Shown: in pieces, positions 46,498 through 60,000 of the stretch
Layout of the letters: each line of letters opens with the position of its first letter
Numbering within the stretch: position 1 is the first letter of the stretch
From: Manis javanica
Taxonomy: Eukaryota; Chordata; Mammalia; Pholidota; Manidae
Direction of reading: 5' to 3'
NCBI RefSeq assembly: GCF_040802235.1
Contig: NC_133167.1
Location: 11,958,501 to 12,022,500, forward strand
Length of the DNA: 64,000 bases
Position numbers and translations under genes: made by a program
The notes under the pieces: model-generated
Seen by the model: only the letters and a program-made list of their open reading frames with translations
Database searches by the model: none
Told to the model about the DNA's origin: nothing

Positions 46498-47309
46498 CTG
46501 TAAGGCAAAGGGGTTAGCAGTGAATGACCAGTGGAGACAGAGGAGATGAACGAACACTGCTTGAGTCTCAATCCTCCCTGTCTCAAGAGATGAACAACAG
46601 TCGGCAGACTGCTGTTGTCAAGCTGGCTTCTGCCCACTTGTTCCTCACTGAACACACACATTGACAGCCTCGAAAGAATTAAGTACCTAGTCTGTAATGA
46701 TGGTGGTGATTGAGCCAAACTGTTGTGTTTCCAAGAAATATACACACTGAATCACACACAGAATAGCTCTCAAGTACATATATACCATGTTCAGTCAACC
46801 TGAAAAATCTTTTATAGGCTGCCTTCCTATTAATATCTCAGGATGAATTCAGATAGTGGCAGAAGTCTCCAAAACATCAAGAAAATTATGTCACTGATAA
46901 TTTTAAACTTAATGTTGTTAAAATGATTTTAGAGAAAGAGGACAAAAAAGTATCTGAGCTCTGCTCCAGACCAAAAACAATCACCTTCACAAGATTCTCC
47001 ATAGAGATGAATACACAGAGAATGTCAGCAAAAGAAATAAAAGGAACACATTTTTATCATCCTGGCTTAATGCAAAGATCAGAAATACCGAACTGGAAAA
47101 AGAGACCTGGGCTAGACGCCTCCTGTGTGTTAACTTCCGATCTGAATCTCAGCTTTCATCAAACTTTAGACAGAACTATTTGGAGAAAGAGTCAGAAGAG
47201 AAAAATGTTGAAGAGCAATCCCTGTGTCAATTTGTCGGGGATGCAAAGAGAAAAGAAAAGTATACCTGGTGATGACTTATTTATTAAATATTTTTTAGTT
47301 TGAATTCAT
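46498..47309. other. No recognised feature
   Basis: A 126-codon plus-strand frame at 46,923-47,303 has no recognisable domain or splice context. Confidence 0.35.
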
Positions 47310-48730
47310 TGAAAATTCCTATACAGGTATAAGAACTAAAACAGAAAGATCCTGTATACCATAAAATTAACAACTTGCAAAACTATACCATAACTAGGAT
47401 ATTGACATTGATATGATCCACTAATGTACTTGTGTGTGTGTGTGTTTAACTATGTAGATTTTATCACCTCTACTAGGTTCATGTATCCACCAACACAGGT
47501 AACATACAGAACAGTTTCATCACCCTGGGGATTCTTCATTTTGCCCTTTAATATCACATCCTCATCCCTAAGCCCCCACCCCTAATCCCTGGTAACCGCT
47601 AACATGTTCTCCATTTCTAACATTTTGCCACTTCAAGAAGGTTATGCAAATGAATTCATATCACATGTAACCCTTTAGAATTGGCTTTTTTCACATATCG
47701 TAATTGCCTTGAAATTCATCCAAGTTGTTGTATGTATCAGTAATTTGTTCCCTTACATTGCTGAGTAGTATTTCATGGTCTGTATGTAACACAGTGTGTT
47801 CAACTATTCACTTGTTGAAGAGTACCTAGGATGATTCCACATTTTGGCTATTGTATATAAAGCCACCATAAATAGTTGTTTATTGTCTAGCTGTGTGAGC
47901 ATAGTTTTCATTTCTCTGAGATAAATGTCCAAGAGTACAATTGCTGGGTCACACAGTAGTTAACACATGTTTTTAAGAAATTCCCAAGAAGTTTTCCAGA
48001 GTGGCTCTACCATTTTACACTTCCACCAGCAATGTAGGAGTGATACAGTTTCTCCACATTTTTGCACACATTTGGTGTGGTTACTATTTTTGTGGTCATT
48101 CTGGTATATAGTAATATCTCATTATAGTTTTAATTTACATTCTCCTAATGGCTAAGGATGTTGAACATCTTTTTTATGTGCATATTTCTGACCTGTATAT
48201 CCTCTTTAGTGAGATGTCTATTTATAAGTTTTGCCCATTTTCTAATTGGATTACTTGTTTGTTTTTACTGTTGAGTTTTAAGGGTTCTTTATATATTCTA
48301 GATATTACTCTTTTGGCAGAAATGTGTCCTGCAGAAGCTTTCCTTCTGGTCTTTGGTTTATTTTTTTTCACCATTTTACAGGGCTTTTCAAAGGGCAAAA
48401 GTTTTTTCATTTTAATGAGGTTCAAATAATTATTTTTTCCATATATAAATCATGCTTTTGGTGTCAAGTCTAAGATTCTAAGTTTTCTGACTAGTCCCAG
48501 ACCCCAAGACTTTCTCCAATTTTTTTCTAAAAGTTCTAAAGTTTTATGTTTTACATTAAAGTCCATGATCTATCTTGAGTTAATTTTTGCAAGAGATGTG
48601 ACGTTTAGGTCAAGGTAAAATTGTTTGCCTATGGGAATCTAATTACTCCAGTACTAATTGTTTTTAAAAAATGATTTCTTTCATTGTATTGCTTTTTCAT
48701 CTTTGTCAAAAATCAACTGAGTTTATTTAA
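47310..48730 (-). mobile_element. Old L1 (L1M-type) 3' half, reverse orientation
   Basis: Reverse complement of ORF2 C-terminal and 3' UTR sequence. Landmarks are 'ctgagtagtatttcatggtc', 'tacaattgctgggtcacaca', 'ccaccagcaatgtaggagtg' and 'gggttctttatatattctag'. Diverged and full of stops. A short (TG)n lies at 47,431-47,446. Confidence 0.85.
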
Positions 48731-51274
48731 GTTGATCTCTTTTTAGTTTTTCTGTTCTGTCCTCAGCACAGCGACTGTCCTCACTAGTAAACATGGCCCA
48801 GTGACAAATGCTTACCAGCTTCTCCCCGATGGAAATGAGAATGGAATAGAAAAACATTAAGGGACCTTGAATGTCAGTCTCTGATGGAAACAGCCTAGTA
48901 ATTTTTTCTTTTATTACCACTGCATTAACAGACAAGTATACCTGAGCAAATTACAGCCTTTCTTCCTTTGACATAAGCAAGATGAGTGCACCATCAAGAA
49001 ATTTCACTGCAGACTCACACAATCCCTTGCTCACACCAGCCCCTGCTCCTGTGTATCTGCGGAGTCCTGTTCGAAGGCAGCTCGTTCCCAGGGTGAATGT
49101 TACCAAACATTGATGACTTGGATCAGCACGAGAAACAATTCCTGTTCACTTCTAGTTCTCATTTATTACTGTGCCCAGTTCTAGTCTGTAAACTAGATTA
49201 CCAGATGTATTACACACATTAGAGTGTTTAGTGGAATAACTGAAATGACAAACAGCCAGCAACGCCAAATGCCCTAACTTAAACTAGAAAGAAATAAATA
49301 AATAGCTGGGAAACCCAAGAGTGAATCTAACTTGAGTGAAGCATGATGCAAAGTCCCCCGAAGTACAAAAGCCAGCCTCTCTCTCACACACACACGGAAT
49401 TTCTTTCTCTTTTCCATTGTCTTTATATCAGATCCCATGGAAGAGATTGGAAGGGCCTGACTTCCTTCCCAGGCTCACTCCCTGGGCCGACCCCTGCCAA
49501 TAACGCATAGGATTCAGTGACTGGCCATTCTCTGGATACACATTGAGATTTGAGATTGCCAGACCCATTTAGAGCCACATGGGATCATAGCGCAAACTCC
49601 TGAGTTCAAAGGTGACTGAGTATGTACACGTAAGAAGGGTCCACTCTCCTGAGGTGGACGAGAGGTCAGAATCAGCTCCCTTGTCCCACTTGCATCCAGG
49701 GAAGTCTTACTCAAGTTTTTGTCTCTGTCTAGTTCCTTCTTGAGAACCTACACCCCAGCCATCTTCCACTGGGGGTTTAGCTCCTGTTTCCCAGATATTG
49801 GGAGAAAAAATCTACTTGTCTCTGACTCAGAAACCATCCCATATTCTTGTAAACTATAGGAATTTGAAATTATGGTAACTGAAGTCCTCAAGCTTTCTTT
49901 GACTTTCTTTCCTTTTCCTTCATTTCAATCCTCAACGTTTAAAAACAATTTACTGTCTATTTCCCTTTGTACCCTGAGTATGTGGCATCCTGACATAGGA
50001 ACCTTATGTTTGTGACAGGAAACCCTACAAGTGGTGTACAGCCAGTACGTCCCTGGTCAGATACTGCTCACCCCAAACCTCACCTGTACTCAGAATCTGA
50101 TTTTTCCTGGGACTTGCCTAAATCATGACTTATTTAATGGCAGCAGAAGCGTTCTCTTCTGTGGTGTTTTTCCTGCAGCAGATGGATATGTCTGTGTTTC
50201 CTCCCTGTTTCCATTTCTATTTCCTTCCGTTATTACCATCTCCTTTCAAGCAGATCTTAGCTGAGTTTTTTAAAACTTCAACCTGCTTCTTCAGTTAGAT
50301 CCTGTTTCTATATTTGTAAGGCTAAATACTCATCAGATCAGAACATCCTTTCTCTTTCTTTGTTTTTTCCTACAGTTCCTCTTTTTACTGAAAAACAAAA
50401 CTTCTGTGTGGTTTTGGTTGGTTGGTTGGTTGGTTATTCAGCTAATATTAAAACTTGTGCCTGATATTCGTCTTCCAAATCCTAAGTAGTAATTCTTTCT
50501 CCACGTGTGAGACAGTCGATTCTAGTTCTTGCAATAGACAATCCCTGAAATCTTAATGACTTATGATAAAAGTTCACTGATTGCTCGCATGATAGTCAGA
50601 GACAGGGGAGTGGTCATCACCCATATTGCAGCAGTGCCATCTGGACCACATGGCCCCAAGCCACCATGGCAGGAGAAGGGACGGATGGAAGGCTGCATGG
50701 CATGGGCATAAGGGCCAGACTTGGAAGTGGCTCACATGACTTACCCCCCATATGATACGGGCTAAAAATTAATTCTATTTTCTCAGTCTAACTCCAGGGC
50801 AGTCTGGGATAGATGCATGGACACATGCATGTATAGAGAAGATGGATGATAACCACTACTAGTCTCTGTTAATAGTCCACACCCTCTATTCCCCGCATTC
50901 ATTTTCTCTGTCTCAGAGCAAGTGACTAGTATGAATTGAGATAGGCTGTGAATATAAATTATACTGAGTTTCAAAAGCAGTAAAAAAAAAAAAAGATATC
51001 TCAATTTTTGTACTGATTATCTGTTGAAATAATAATAGTTAGGATGTATTTGGTTAAATAAAATATATTACTAAAATTAATTCCACCTGGTACCTCTGCT
51101 TTTAATTTAATGTGACTCATTAGAAAAGTTTTGAATTTCGTATATGGCTAATATTGTGTTTTGATTGGACAACACTGCCTTAGAGATGTTGCAGACATAA
51201 GCGTTTATTTAGTTGCAATGATTTCCTTGAGATTTTCTACCTCTAAATCCAAGAGAATGACATGCAATACCTGC

Positions 51275-51278
<4 letters not shown>
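48731..51278. other. Mostly unassigned
   Basis: Single-copy-looking. A (TTGG)n patch is at about 50,417-50,440. 50,510-50,760 could be a diverged copy of the repeat seen at 38,366 and 53,050. Nothing supported as a gene. Confidence 0.4.

Positions 51279-51326
<48 letters not shown>
51279..51326. repeat. (TG)n microsatellite, 24 units
   Basis: Pure TG run directly abutting the antisense L1 fragment. Confidence 0.98.
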
Positions 51327-51327
<1 letters not shown>

Positions 51328-51965
51328 AGAGGACTTCCAGTACTATATAGACTAGGAATGGTCAGAGTGAGCACCCTTGTCTTGTTCCTGATGGTAAAGG
51401 AAATGCATTCAACCTTTCACCACTGAGTATGTTTCAGCTGTGAGTCTGTCATATATGGCCTTTGTTATGTTGAGGTATGTTCCTTCTATACTCAGACTAT
51501 TAGAATTTTTATCATGAAAGAATTTTGAACTTTGTCAAATACTTTTTCTGCATCTATTGAGATGATTATCTTTTTTTGGCCTTCATTCTATGAGTGTGAT
51601 GTACCACGTTTATTGATTTGTGTGTGTTGAATAATCCTTGCATCCCAGGGATATAAATGATACTTAACCACAGTGCATGCTCCTTTTAGTGTACTACTGA
51701 ATTCAATTCCTACTATTTTGTTGAGAATTGTGGCATCTATACTCACCAGGAATATTTGCCTGTTGTTTTCTTTTCTTATAATGTCCTTATCTGTCTTGTT
51801 GTCCCGATAATGCAGGCCTCACAAAATGAGTTTGGGCGCATTCCATCCTCTTTAATTTTTCACAAGATTTTGATAAGGATGGCATTAACTCTTTTAAATG
51901 TTTGGTAGGATTCACCCATGAAACTATCTGATTCTGGGATTTTCTTCATTGGGAGGTTTTGACTA
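51327..51965 (-). mobile_element. L1 ORF2 fragment, reverse orientation
   Basis: Parallel to 17,395-18,020 of the intact copy, for example 'tatatggcctttgttatgtt', 'gcatctattgagatgattat' and 'ttgcatcccagggatataaa'. It spans the reverse transcriptase region and is broken by stops. Confidence 0.85.
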
Positions 51966-52554
51966 CTGGCTGGGATCTCTGCCAGCAGGAATATGGTCTG
52001 CCAAGATCTGTACACCCCTTGATGTGAGCCCCACCCCCCTTTGCTATCTCTAGCAGATTCTCCCAGTGATCCCCAGGAGGCAATGCCTAAGTGGGCCTCG
52101 CAGGAAGCATCCCAGAATGCTGAGAAAGCAGAACGCCCACACTGGGCTCTTCTTTTCTCACTGGAGAAACTACAGGCCGAGGAGGACCACCTACGGGCTG
52201 GCCTGAGAGAGGGGCGCTGCAGTCAAAGTGAATCCATTCCTCTTGCCCTTCTGATGCAGTTTTTCTCAATTTTTGTGTTCCAAGGGATGCTTTACCCTCA
52301 CCACTGCACCCAGGATCTTTAGAAAGGCATTTTGTCTATGGAGATGTACTAGTTGCTCTTTCTATCTAAAGCACCAAAATTAGGAATGACCTATTTTTGT
52401 TGATGTGACTCTCTTTTACCCAGAAGTCTTCATCTTGGTAAGAGGAGGTGGAATATTAATAAAAATATGTATAAATATGTAAAGAAGATCATTTTAGTGT
52501 TTTATAAGCACTATGAAGCAAATAAACAGAATTGCTTGCTTGTAGAATAACCTG
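51966..52554. other. No recognised feature
   Basis: GC-richer stretch; nothing recognised. Confidence 0.4.
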
Positions 52555-52795
52555 GAGTGTGCTGGAGTGGGTGGCCTGGGGTGGCTTTGAATCAGATGGC
52601 CCCGGAAAGCCTCCCAGAGGTGAACATCTGACCTAAGAGTAGAAGGACGTAAGGGAGCCAGACCTTTAAGGAGCCAGGGAATGTGCTTTCCAGGCTGTAA
52701 GAACGGCACACTGAGCGCCCCTCAGGCAGGAACATGCTTACGGTCTTTGCAGAAGTGAAGTTAGCCAGGGTGAAGAGTTTGGTCGGCTGGAGCAC
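52555..52795 (-). mobile_element. L2-type LINE, reverse orientation
   Basis: 'ggtgaacatctgacctaaga', 'ggagccagggaatgtgcttt', 'ctcaggcaggaacatgctta' and 'ggtcggctggagcacacaga' follow the antisense L2 3' region. Confidence 0.6.
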
Positions 52796-52799
52796 ACAG

Positions 52800-52988
52800 A
52801 TCAGCAAACATCTTCTGCAAAGGGCCTAATAGTAAATAATTTAGGTTTTATAGATTATGTTTCGGTTACAACTACTCAACTCTTTGTTGTAGCCTGAAAA
52901 AAAAAGCATAGACAATATTTATTCGAATAAAACTGTGTTTATAAAAGCAGGATGCCACCATCAGGCTGCAGTTTGCTGACCCCTGACC
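52800..52988 (+). mobile_element. hAT-type non-autonomous transposon
   Basis: Starts 'cagcaaacatcttctgcaaa' and ends 'gcagtttgctgacccctg', which are inverted counterparts. Internal landmarks 'agggcctaatagtaaataat' and 'acaactactcaactctttgt' fit a common mammalian hAT relic. Confidence 0.7.
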
Positions 52989-53049
52989 TAGAGGAAATGG
53001 TGGGCAAGTTTAGGGAGGTAGCCAGACGTCAGAGCAGGTAAAACCTGGA

Positions 53050-53500
53050 ACACCGCTGTGCATCAGCTATCTGTCTCCGTGAGACAAACCACGCCAACTC
53101 TCTGTGCCTTAAATCAACAACCACCATTCATTTGTCCTTAATGCTGAAATTTTGGCAGAGCTCAGTGGGAATGATTCCTTTCTGCTCCACATACTTTTAG
53201 CTGGGCTGGCTCTTGCGGGCCTGCCGACTCTAAACATTTTCCTCTCTGCCTGGTGGCTCAGCAGAGGTACATGGAGGATGCAGGGGCTGTCTGGGCTTCC
53301 CTCTCTTTCCCTTCAGGCACTCAGCCTCCAAGGCCCCTTTTCTCTCTCACCCCATGTGGACTAAGGATTTTCTCTGCAGCAAAGTAGCTGGGCTTCTTTG
53401 GTGGCTGGCTTTATATGATGCAATGCCTCCTAAAGCCCAGGAACAGTGTCATTTCGTTCACATTTTATTGTTCAGAAAAGTCACAGGATCCTCCAGATTC
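53050..53500 (+). mobile_element. Old interspersed repeat, family not assigned
   Basis: 'cttaaatcaacaaccaccat' near the start, 'tttagctgggctggctcttg' in the middle and 'aaaagtcacaggatcctcca' toward the end follow the same family as 38,366-38,770. Confidence 0.45.
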
Positions 53501-55774
53501 AAACGTACAGAAAACAGATGCTACCTATTGATAAGAGAAATTCTTGATATAGCCTTATTTGCAAACCAATCTTGACCCACAGTAAGAAGTTTAGATATTT
53601 TTCTGTTTAAGTGAATTTGGAAGCCATTTTATCTAGCAGGGGAATGATATACTATAGCTTAAGTTTTGGGAAAAATAAATGAGGAAAGAGAAATGTCTTA
53701 GTTACATATTCTCACTGCAATCTTTTCACTGTGCCTGGGCAACGTCAGCGGAAGCAACATACAAGAACTCAATGGCTAATGAAGTAACAATGAATCTCAT
53801 AGTACTTGACCTGAAATTCCCTATTTGAAAAGGTCTCAACTCTAACCAAATGGTCTGTAGAAGATGTATCAGTATATTAAGACTGGGGACTCGATGCTTT
53901 CACCCATTAGCTTGCTTGATTTTATTCCATAATTATGGACTATACCCATGATTCAAGCTGCCTATTTTACAAATCTGCTCACTTAACCACAAGGTGGATA
54001 AATTTGCATGAACTGAGAGTTGACTTGACTTATATCCAACATAACTACAAAAAATATCAAAGTCCATGTCCTACTGACATCTAGTCATTAAAGACAAAAT
54101 GATCTTATAAATTTACTAAGCTCTTAAATTATCAGCTTTAATTATTCTAGTATGGAAATAACAGGTATATCAGAAACCAAGAGTTAATTGTCATACTTAT
54201 AAAAGACCTGTAAATGCAAACACTAGTTGCATACAGTGTTAGCTTTCTCTATTATCTTTTCATATAAACTTTGCTATTCAGTCACTCACCCATTTTGTAT
54301 TTCTATTTTTAATGATCTTGTATCACACAGTAAACACTCTATACATTCACTTATATTCTTCTGTTGAAGACACAAATGTCAATTTGACTTCAGTCCACTT
54401 TTAACTGTACTATGAACATTTATTTATGTCTCTTTAAAGACAAATGAATGCCTTAGGGGAAATTTACAGTGAACAGTAAAGAGACTTAATTTCAGTAGAA
54501 GGAGTGTTTTCTAAAATAAAAATTAAAAGCATCAGGTATCAAATTATTAGACAAGTCATTAGTGATAATGGAAATCATGCAATGGCCTTATTTCTTTGTC
54601 ATTGAGAATAAGGCAGAGAAATGTGCTCTAAGAAAATTATTCAAGAATAGTCTAAAAGTCAAAAGTAGCCAATCAACTATTTTTCCCTAGGTAGCAGAAG
54701 TAATAATACAATTTTCTTCCTGTCATAGTGTCAGGAGAATAGAATAAATGTGTTTCAAGCATCACCTGAAAGGGGAAATAGGAACAAGTTAAAAACATTC
54801 TCATTAAGTTTAGCATGATTTCATTGTCCTTCAGCAAAACATATTTCCTATCAGGGAACTCTATTTCACTATTCTCTTGGAACTGACTTGGGGAGAGAGG
54901 CATGAACAGCTTGAATGATTTCCTTCTAGCTATATGCTGTTTTCTTACTACTGCTTTTCAGGTTTTGCCATTAAAGTAGACTTGGCTTTACCTAAAATTG
55001 AGAGTTGCAAATATTATGTTTATGTACTGAACCACAATCAGCAATGAATAATTTTTTAGAGAACTTATTTGAGTTTGTTGTACAAGAAAGGTTTCTTTTG
55101 TAACACAAAAAAGGGCACTTGATTTCTTTATTTTGTTCTTGGGGAAAGATAGAGAAACTCATGCCACTGGTAGGAGAAACTGATTAAGGGCTTCACAAAG
55201 AACAGGAATGACAACAATAGAAAAGGATGGCCAAGGCAGCCGTAAGGGCAGTGTTTGAACAAGTGTTTGAACAAGTGTTTGCTATAAAGGCTTCCCAACC
55301 ACCCACTCTGATTAACACTGAGGACTTGGATATTATCTCCATACCTCTTCCTGCCTAATAAAGACCATAATGTAGAAATATAACCTAAGTGATAGCGACT
55401 GGCTTCTCTTCCCAGGCACCATGAAATTTGAACATAATTAATCAAGCACTGAATAAATGGAGGGAGTTGATTCCTGCAGTGAAGGTAGTAGAGCCATAAT
55501 AAAAGATGATTTCTATATTGAGAGTCCCTAAACTTACTATTGGTAGTACTTGTTATTTCCAAACAGTATTTTGCTTTTCATTCATTTCTTTAAGTTTCTA
55601 TATACCCACCAATAAATTAACTTACTGCTTAAGAAAGATAGAAGTATTTACTCTTGCTTGCAATAAAAATATACAAATAGAATCATATATGTTTAGGGTA
55701 AAATAATGGTTATAATTGCTTTATAACTGCTAAGGAAACCAATCCCACTTTGCATAATACAGTTTTATTAAAAA
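53501..55774. other. No recognised feature
   Basis: AT-rich. 55,251-55,278 holds a tandem doublet of 'aacaagtgtttg'. No gene found; a 144-codon minus frame at 55,128-55,562 has no recognisable domain. Confidence 0.4.
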
Positions 55775-57640
55775 TCAGATTTTTGATGGATCATTGCCCC
55801 ATCAGGCCAACAGTTTCTTGATGGTGTGCTACATGATGAGACCTTGGCCATGGGTCCATGACTGCACCTCCTGTGCTGTAGACTGGGTCCCTTGGTCTGA
55901 TATAATTGTATGTGTTATTCTGTGTCAAAGACTCTGTCAATGGTCAAATACAATAAGCCTTCAAATAATGGCCATGAAGGTAGCAAAGACACACCAGTGC
56001 CAGGAATATGTATCATTTCCAGTTGAGATGAATCACAGCCCATACCAGGGTGGAAGAACTCCAGTGTGATCAACTTGTCACAAAGTAGCTGACCTGTCAC
56101 TTTGAGGGATGGCACCATGTCCAAGGGGCTGTTACCTGTTGCTGTTGTGTGTGTCTGCTGGACCTTCAGTAAAGGTAGTAGTTAAACCAGCTTTGATGAA
56201 TGGGGACCTAGCTCCCTTTTCCCTCAGCAGTTTCTGAGTCTGAGAGCTGTCCCAAGTCAGAAACTAGGCAAAGGATTGTGACTTTTTATTGCCCTCAGTT
56301 TCATTATCATCCATCCTTGATTCTTTTGACTTTATATATTCAATAAGTCTCATGCCTATCCATCTTTGCCCTAAGTAAAGCCATGTCCTACTGACCAACC
56401 ATCTCAAAAACTATCTGTGGGACAGGCCAGCCTGGCTGCCTCTTTGATTCTGCTGCTCAGTATGACAATCATGCATGCCTTGCTTCTGAGGGTTAAGTGC
56501 CACCACCTGCCTCTGTTATTTTGAGACTGTGTTACCCTATTATAATCAGGGAGCCAAGATCTGCTACAGCACCTCCAACCATCATCCCTAGTTACAAGGG
56601 ACAGCCCCACTGGGATTCTCCCATACAGTGCCATCCTTCTCACCAGCACTTTCTTATATTCATAAAGTATGGAGTATTCCCTGGACCCTCCCACAGAAGG
56701 TAACTTATTCTCTAGCCTCAGGTATCTTGTCCACTGTATCACATCCATTTCCTGGGCCTTGTGTTTTCTTCTATCCTTTGCAGAGTAGTTCTAGAATTTC
56801 TTCTTCACTTAGTACAAGCCTTCATTTTCTCCAGTCTTCCAAGAGCCAAAGTAGCAGCATATTTTCATTGTTTCCCAAGGTCCTTGCCAGATTATAAAGT
56901 TCTATATCAAAAAGTAGGTTCTTATATTAATAAACACTCCCTTATCCAACTTTGTATTCTGCCTTCCACCATGATCCAGCACCCTCAGGATCCAGTTCCA
57001 TATGTTCATTCTTGGTCTTGCTGTTACAAGTTGACAAGGTTCTACAGCTCTTTCAGGAATTAGCCCTTCTCCTCCTTTAGCAGAATACACTAAATTACAC
57101 TTGTCAGGTTACCTTGTTATAACCCCAGTTATTAGTCTGGCATCCAGGAGGAGAGGTGGGGGTAGATCACGATGTGCAAGGCAGAAGCCTCTGTGTCTTC
57201 AAGTAGGTTGGGGAAACTTTGTCTGAAGTGGACCATTTCTTCAGAACCAGTGAATTCAGGGTTATCTTGGGGTTTTAAGTTCTAGGATCAGAATTTCATG
57301 TGTCCCCATTCCAATTTTTAGGTTCCAGACCTTTTCAGCCATAATCCTGACTTTTGCAATAATAGACTTGCCAAAGGTAAAAATTCAGCCTTCTCTGAAG
57401 CTCTGCTACGCTTATCATTATATCCTGATGCTCTCCTTTTTCTGGCCTCCACTGGCAAAAGATGGGGTTCTTTTATATGCTGCCAAATAGCCCCTCTGAT
57501 TTTCATATTTTGCCTTAAATTGTTGATTAATCACCATCAGCCTTTCATTGTCTTTGTCCAATGCATCAATAGCTCTCCATTCCATTGTCATTACAGCCGC
57601 CACTTCCCCAAACCTCTCTAACTGTGAGATATTTCAAGAG
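55775..57640 (-). mobile_element. ERV internal relic, reverse orientation
   Basis: On the minus strand, about 55,845-55,905 reads as an integrase-core stretch (S-D-Q-G-T context followed by a T-A-x-E-V-Q-x-W pattern). 57,318-57,603, upstream in the viral sense, looks gag-like, with W-Q-H-I-K-E and basic residues. The order gag-side then integrase is as in a provirus, but only about 1.7 kb separates them, so reverse transcriptase is largely deleted. Frames are broken throughout. It resembles class III (ERV-L-like) internal sequence; the class is inferred. Confidence 0.55.
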
Positions 57641-58480
57641 CCACTGCATTACTTACCCCAGCATCTCATTCCAGTCCACCACTAGGGAACATTTTAACAA
57701 TTGTTCTGCACAACAAGTCAGAGGCCATCTGCGCTCCACCTACCAGTGAAGCAATTCACATTGCCAGCTGGTCAGGGCTGATCCAGCTCTAAATTCCTGT
57801 CTTTGAATCTACTTCCTAGTAGATTTGAATCTACTTGACATCAAATATGTAAGTCCTACATGCTGTGAGAAAAGGTTTGCACGCAGAAAGGTTACTGGGG
57901 AGTGTGCACGGGGGCAGCACATGCTAAGGAGCAAGGGAAGAAGAACTAGGCAGAGGATGAAAATGAATGTCATGCATTTGCCAAATGGCCACAGCCAGGA
58001 TGACCTTTCAGAGCTGTCCAAGATTGAGGTGGGGGGCAGGTCTCTTCAGCCACAGTAACTCAAGGATGCAGACTGAGCCTGGGGAAGGACTATAGACTCC
58101 AGAAAGCAGCTTACTCAGACCAGCACTTCCCTCAACTAGCGACTGAGTCCTGATTTTCAGAGACATCTCTCAGCATCCACCTCAGTTGTGCCATCACCCT
58201 AGGGGAGAGCTGTAGATTTGGAGTGAAAACTAAAAGTCCTGACTTGCACCCCGGCCCCACCAGTAACAACACAAATGACTGATATTCAAGATATCAAGAC
58301 AAGATATTCAACTCGTCTTGGTGTTGGTTGTCTTCCTTGTGGAAAGTACCCTACTTACTTTTCTGCTTTTTCAACATTATCTGGGTTTTTCTCACTTAAG
58401 TATTCTTTCATATGTATCATAGATTTACCTTGATAAAGCCCCATCAGCATTAAAATCTATTAGCATTTTAAATGAAATTA
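57641..58480. other. Unassigned; possible MIR scrap
   Basis: 58,205-58,275 ('gactgcaccccggccccacc'-like region) may be a MIR core fragment. 57,809-57,835 has a doublet of 'tttgaatctactt'. Confidence 0.35.
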
Positions 58481-60000
58481 AATATATGGATTAGTTTGGA
58501 AGATAATTATATCTTTTCTATTCAGGATTATTGAACTTCCCTTCTTTATAAACAACAGAAATTTATTTATCATAGCTCCTGAAGCTAGGCACCTGAGATC
58601 AGGGTGCCAAAATGCTAGAGTTCGGGTGAGAGCCCTCTTTTGCATTGGGGGCTATGATTTCAGCATATGAATTTGGGGTAAAACACAAACATTCGGTCAA
58701 TTGCAGGGAAACTGAAGCTAAGTTTAGATATTATAAATAGGCATTTCTAAAGATTTCTTTGAACTGCTATAGGGCTATGAATCCTCTTTTAAAATTTAAT
58801 TTTTAATTTGCTTACTTAGTAATCTTCTGTTTTTGAATGGAATGAGGAATTTGTTCACAGTTTCCAAGAAAATAATTTCATTTATAATGGTATCTCATCT
58901 TTTCAAATGTGTCAGCACTGATTTGAAGCTATTTTCTCACATTTAAAAAATTACATCTATGCTTGCATTTAAATCTTTCTAAATTCCATTTCATTTTGAC
59001 TTTTCCTTTTTCTCATTAAACTTTGAAGGTTTTAAAGAGGTTTTTCTTGTTGGATTTATTTCAAGAACAAACGTTTTTATTTATAAGTTCAGTTGTTTTT
59101 CTGTTTTCAAATTCTATAATTTCAGATTATTTATTATGATTCTTTTCATTCACTTTCCTATAACTTAAAATTTTAATTTACTTACATTAATTTTCTTCTT
59201 GTTTAATAATGAAAATCACTAATTTTTCTCAGAATTTAGTTTCATCTTCTGTTTTGATGTGTGGTATTATCATTTTTATTATTTATTTAGCAAAAAAGAC
59301 AATTTTGCTTGAATGTTAAATTTCCAGATTACTAGGACTTTTGAAATGTTTTGAATTTTTACATTAATTTGAACTTTAACACTTTTTGTTAGGGAATTTA
59401 TGAAATTGTTAAATTTTGAAATATGTTGAGATTTCTTATGATAATAGAATATGATCTATTTTTAAAATATATATCCATTAAATAAAACACATAAATTTTG
59501 TTATCAATTTCCTCTATATTCCTTTTTCTCTATCAAATCCATCAAACCTTTGGTTTCCCATTATCTATTTTTATGATGTCTTATTTGTCACACACACACA
59601 AAATCGTAACTATTGATTTTGTCCTGAGGTTTGTATCTTTTATCTTTCTAGAATGCAACACTTTTTGTCCCACTGAACATTTTCTTTAACCCTGTTGCAT
59701 GTTTTTTATTTGTGGCTGCTGGGTATTCATTACCTATTCTTTTAACAACTTTGTTGTGTTACAATTTTTAAGTGCTGTTCATTTCAAATAACAAGGGATT
59801 TGTTTCTTTGCTTTCTGTTTAACAGAAACATTTTTAAACTGAAGGCTTAGCTCATTTTCATTATGATAACTGATATGTTAATTATTGTTACTGCCAATGT
59901 TTTAATTCTGTTTTTTTTTTAGCCCCTGTATTTCCTAATACTCCCTTTTGTATACCACTTTCCTAATATCATCCCATATATGGTAAAAGGCATAGATTTA
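58481..60000 (-). mobile_element. Very old L1 ORF2-like sequence, reverse orientation
   Basis: T-rich on the plus strand with scattered antisense L1 landmarks ('gatctatttttaaaatatat' near 59,452, 'ttatctatttttatgatgtc' near 59,562, 'taattattgttactgccaat' near 59,880). A different repeat fragment sits at 58,545-58,645. Divergence makes this tentative. Confidence 0.4.

Noticed and set aside
46281..46745. 154-codon minus-strand frame
   Set aside because: It runs through the candidate splice acceptor in a different frame and has no domain; likely chance.
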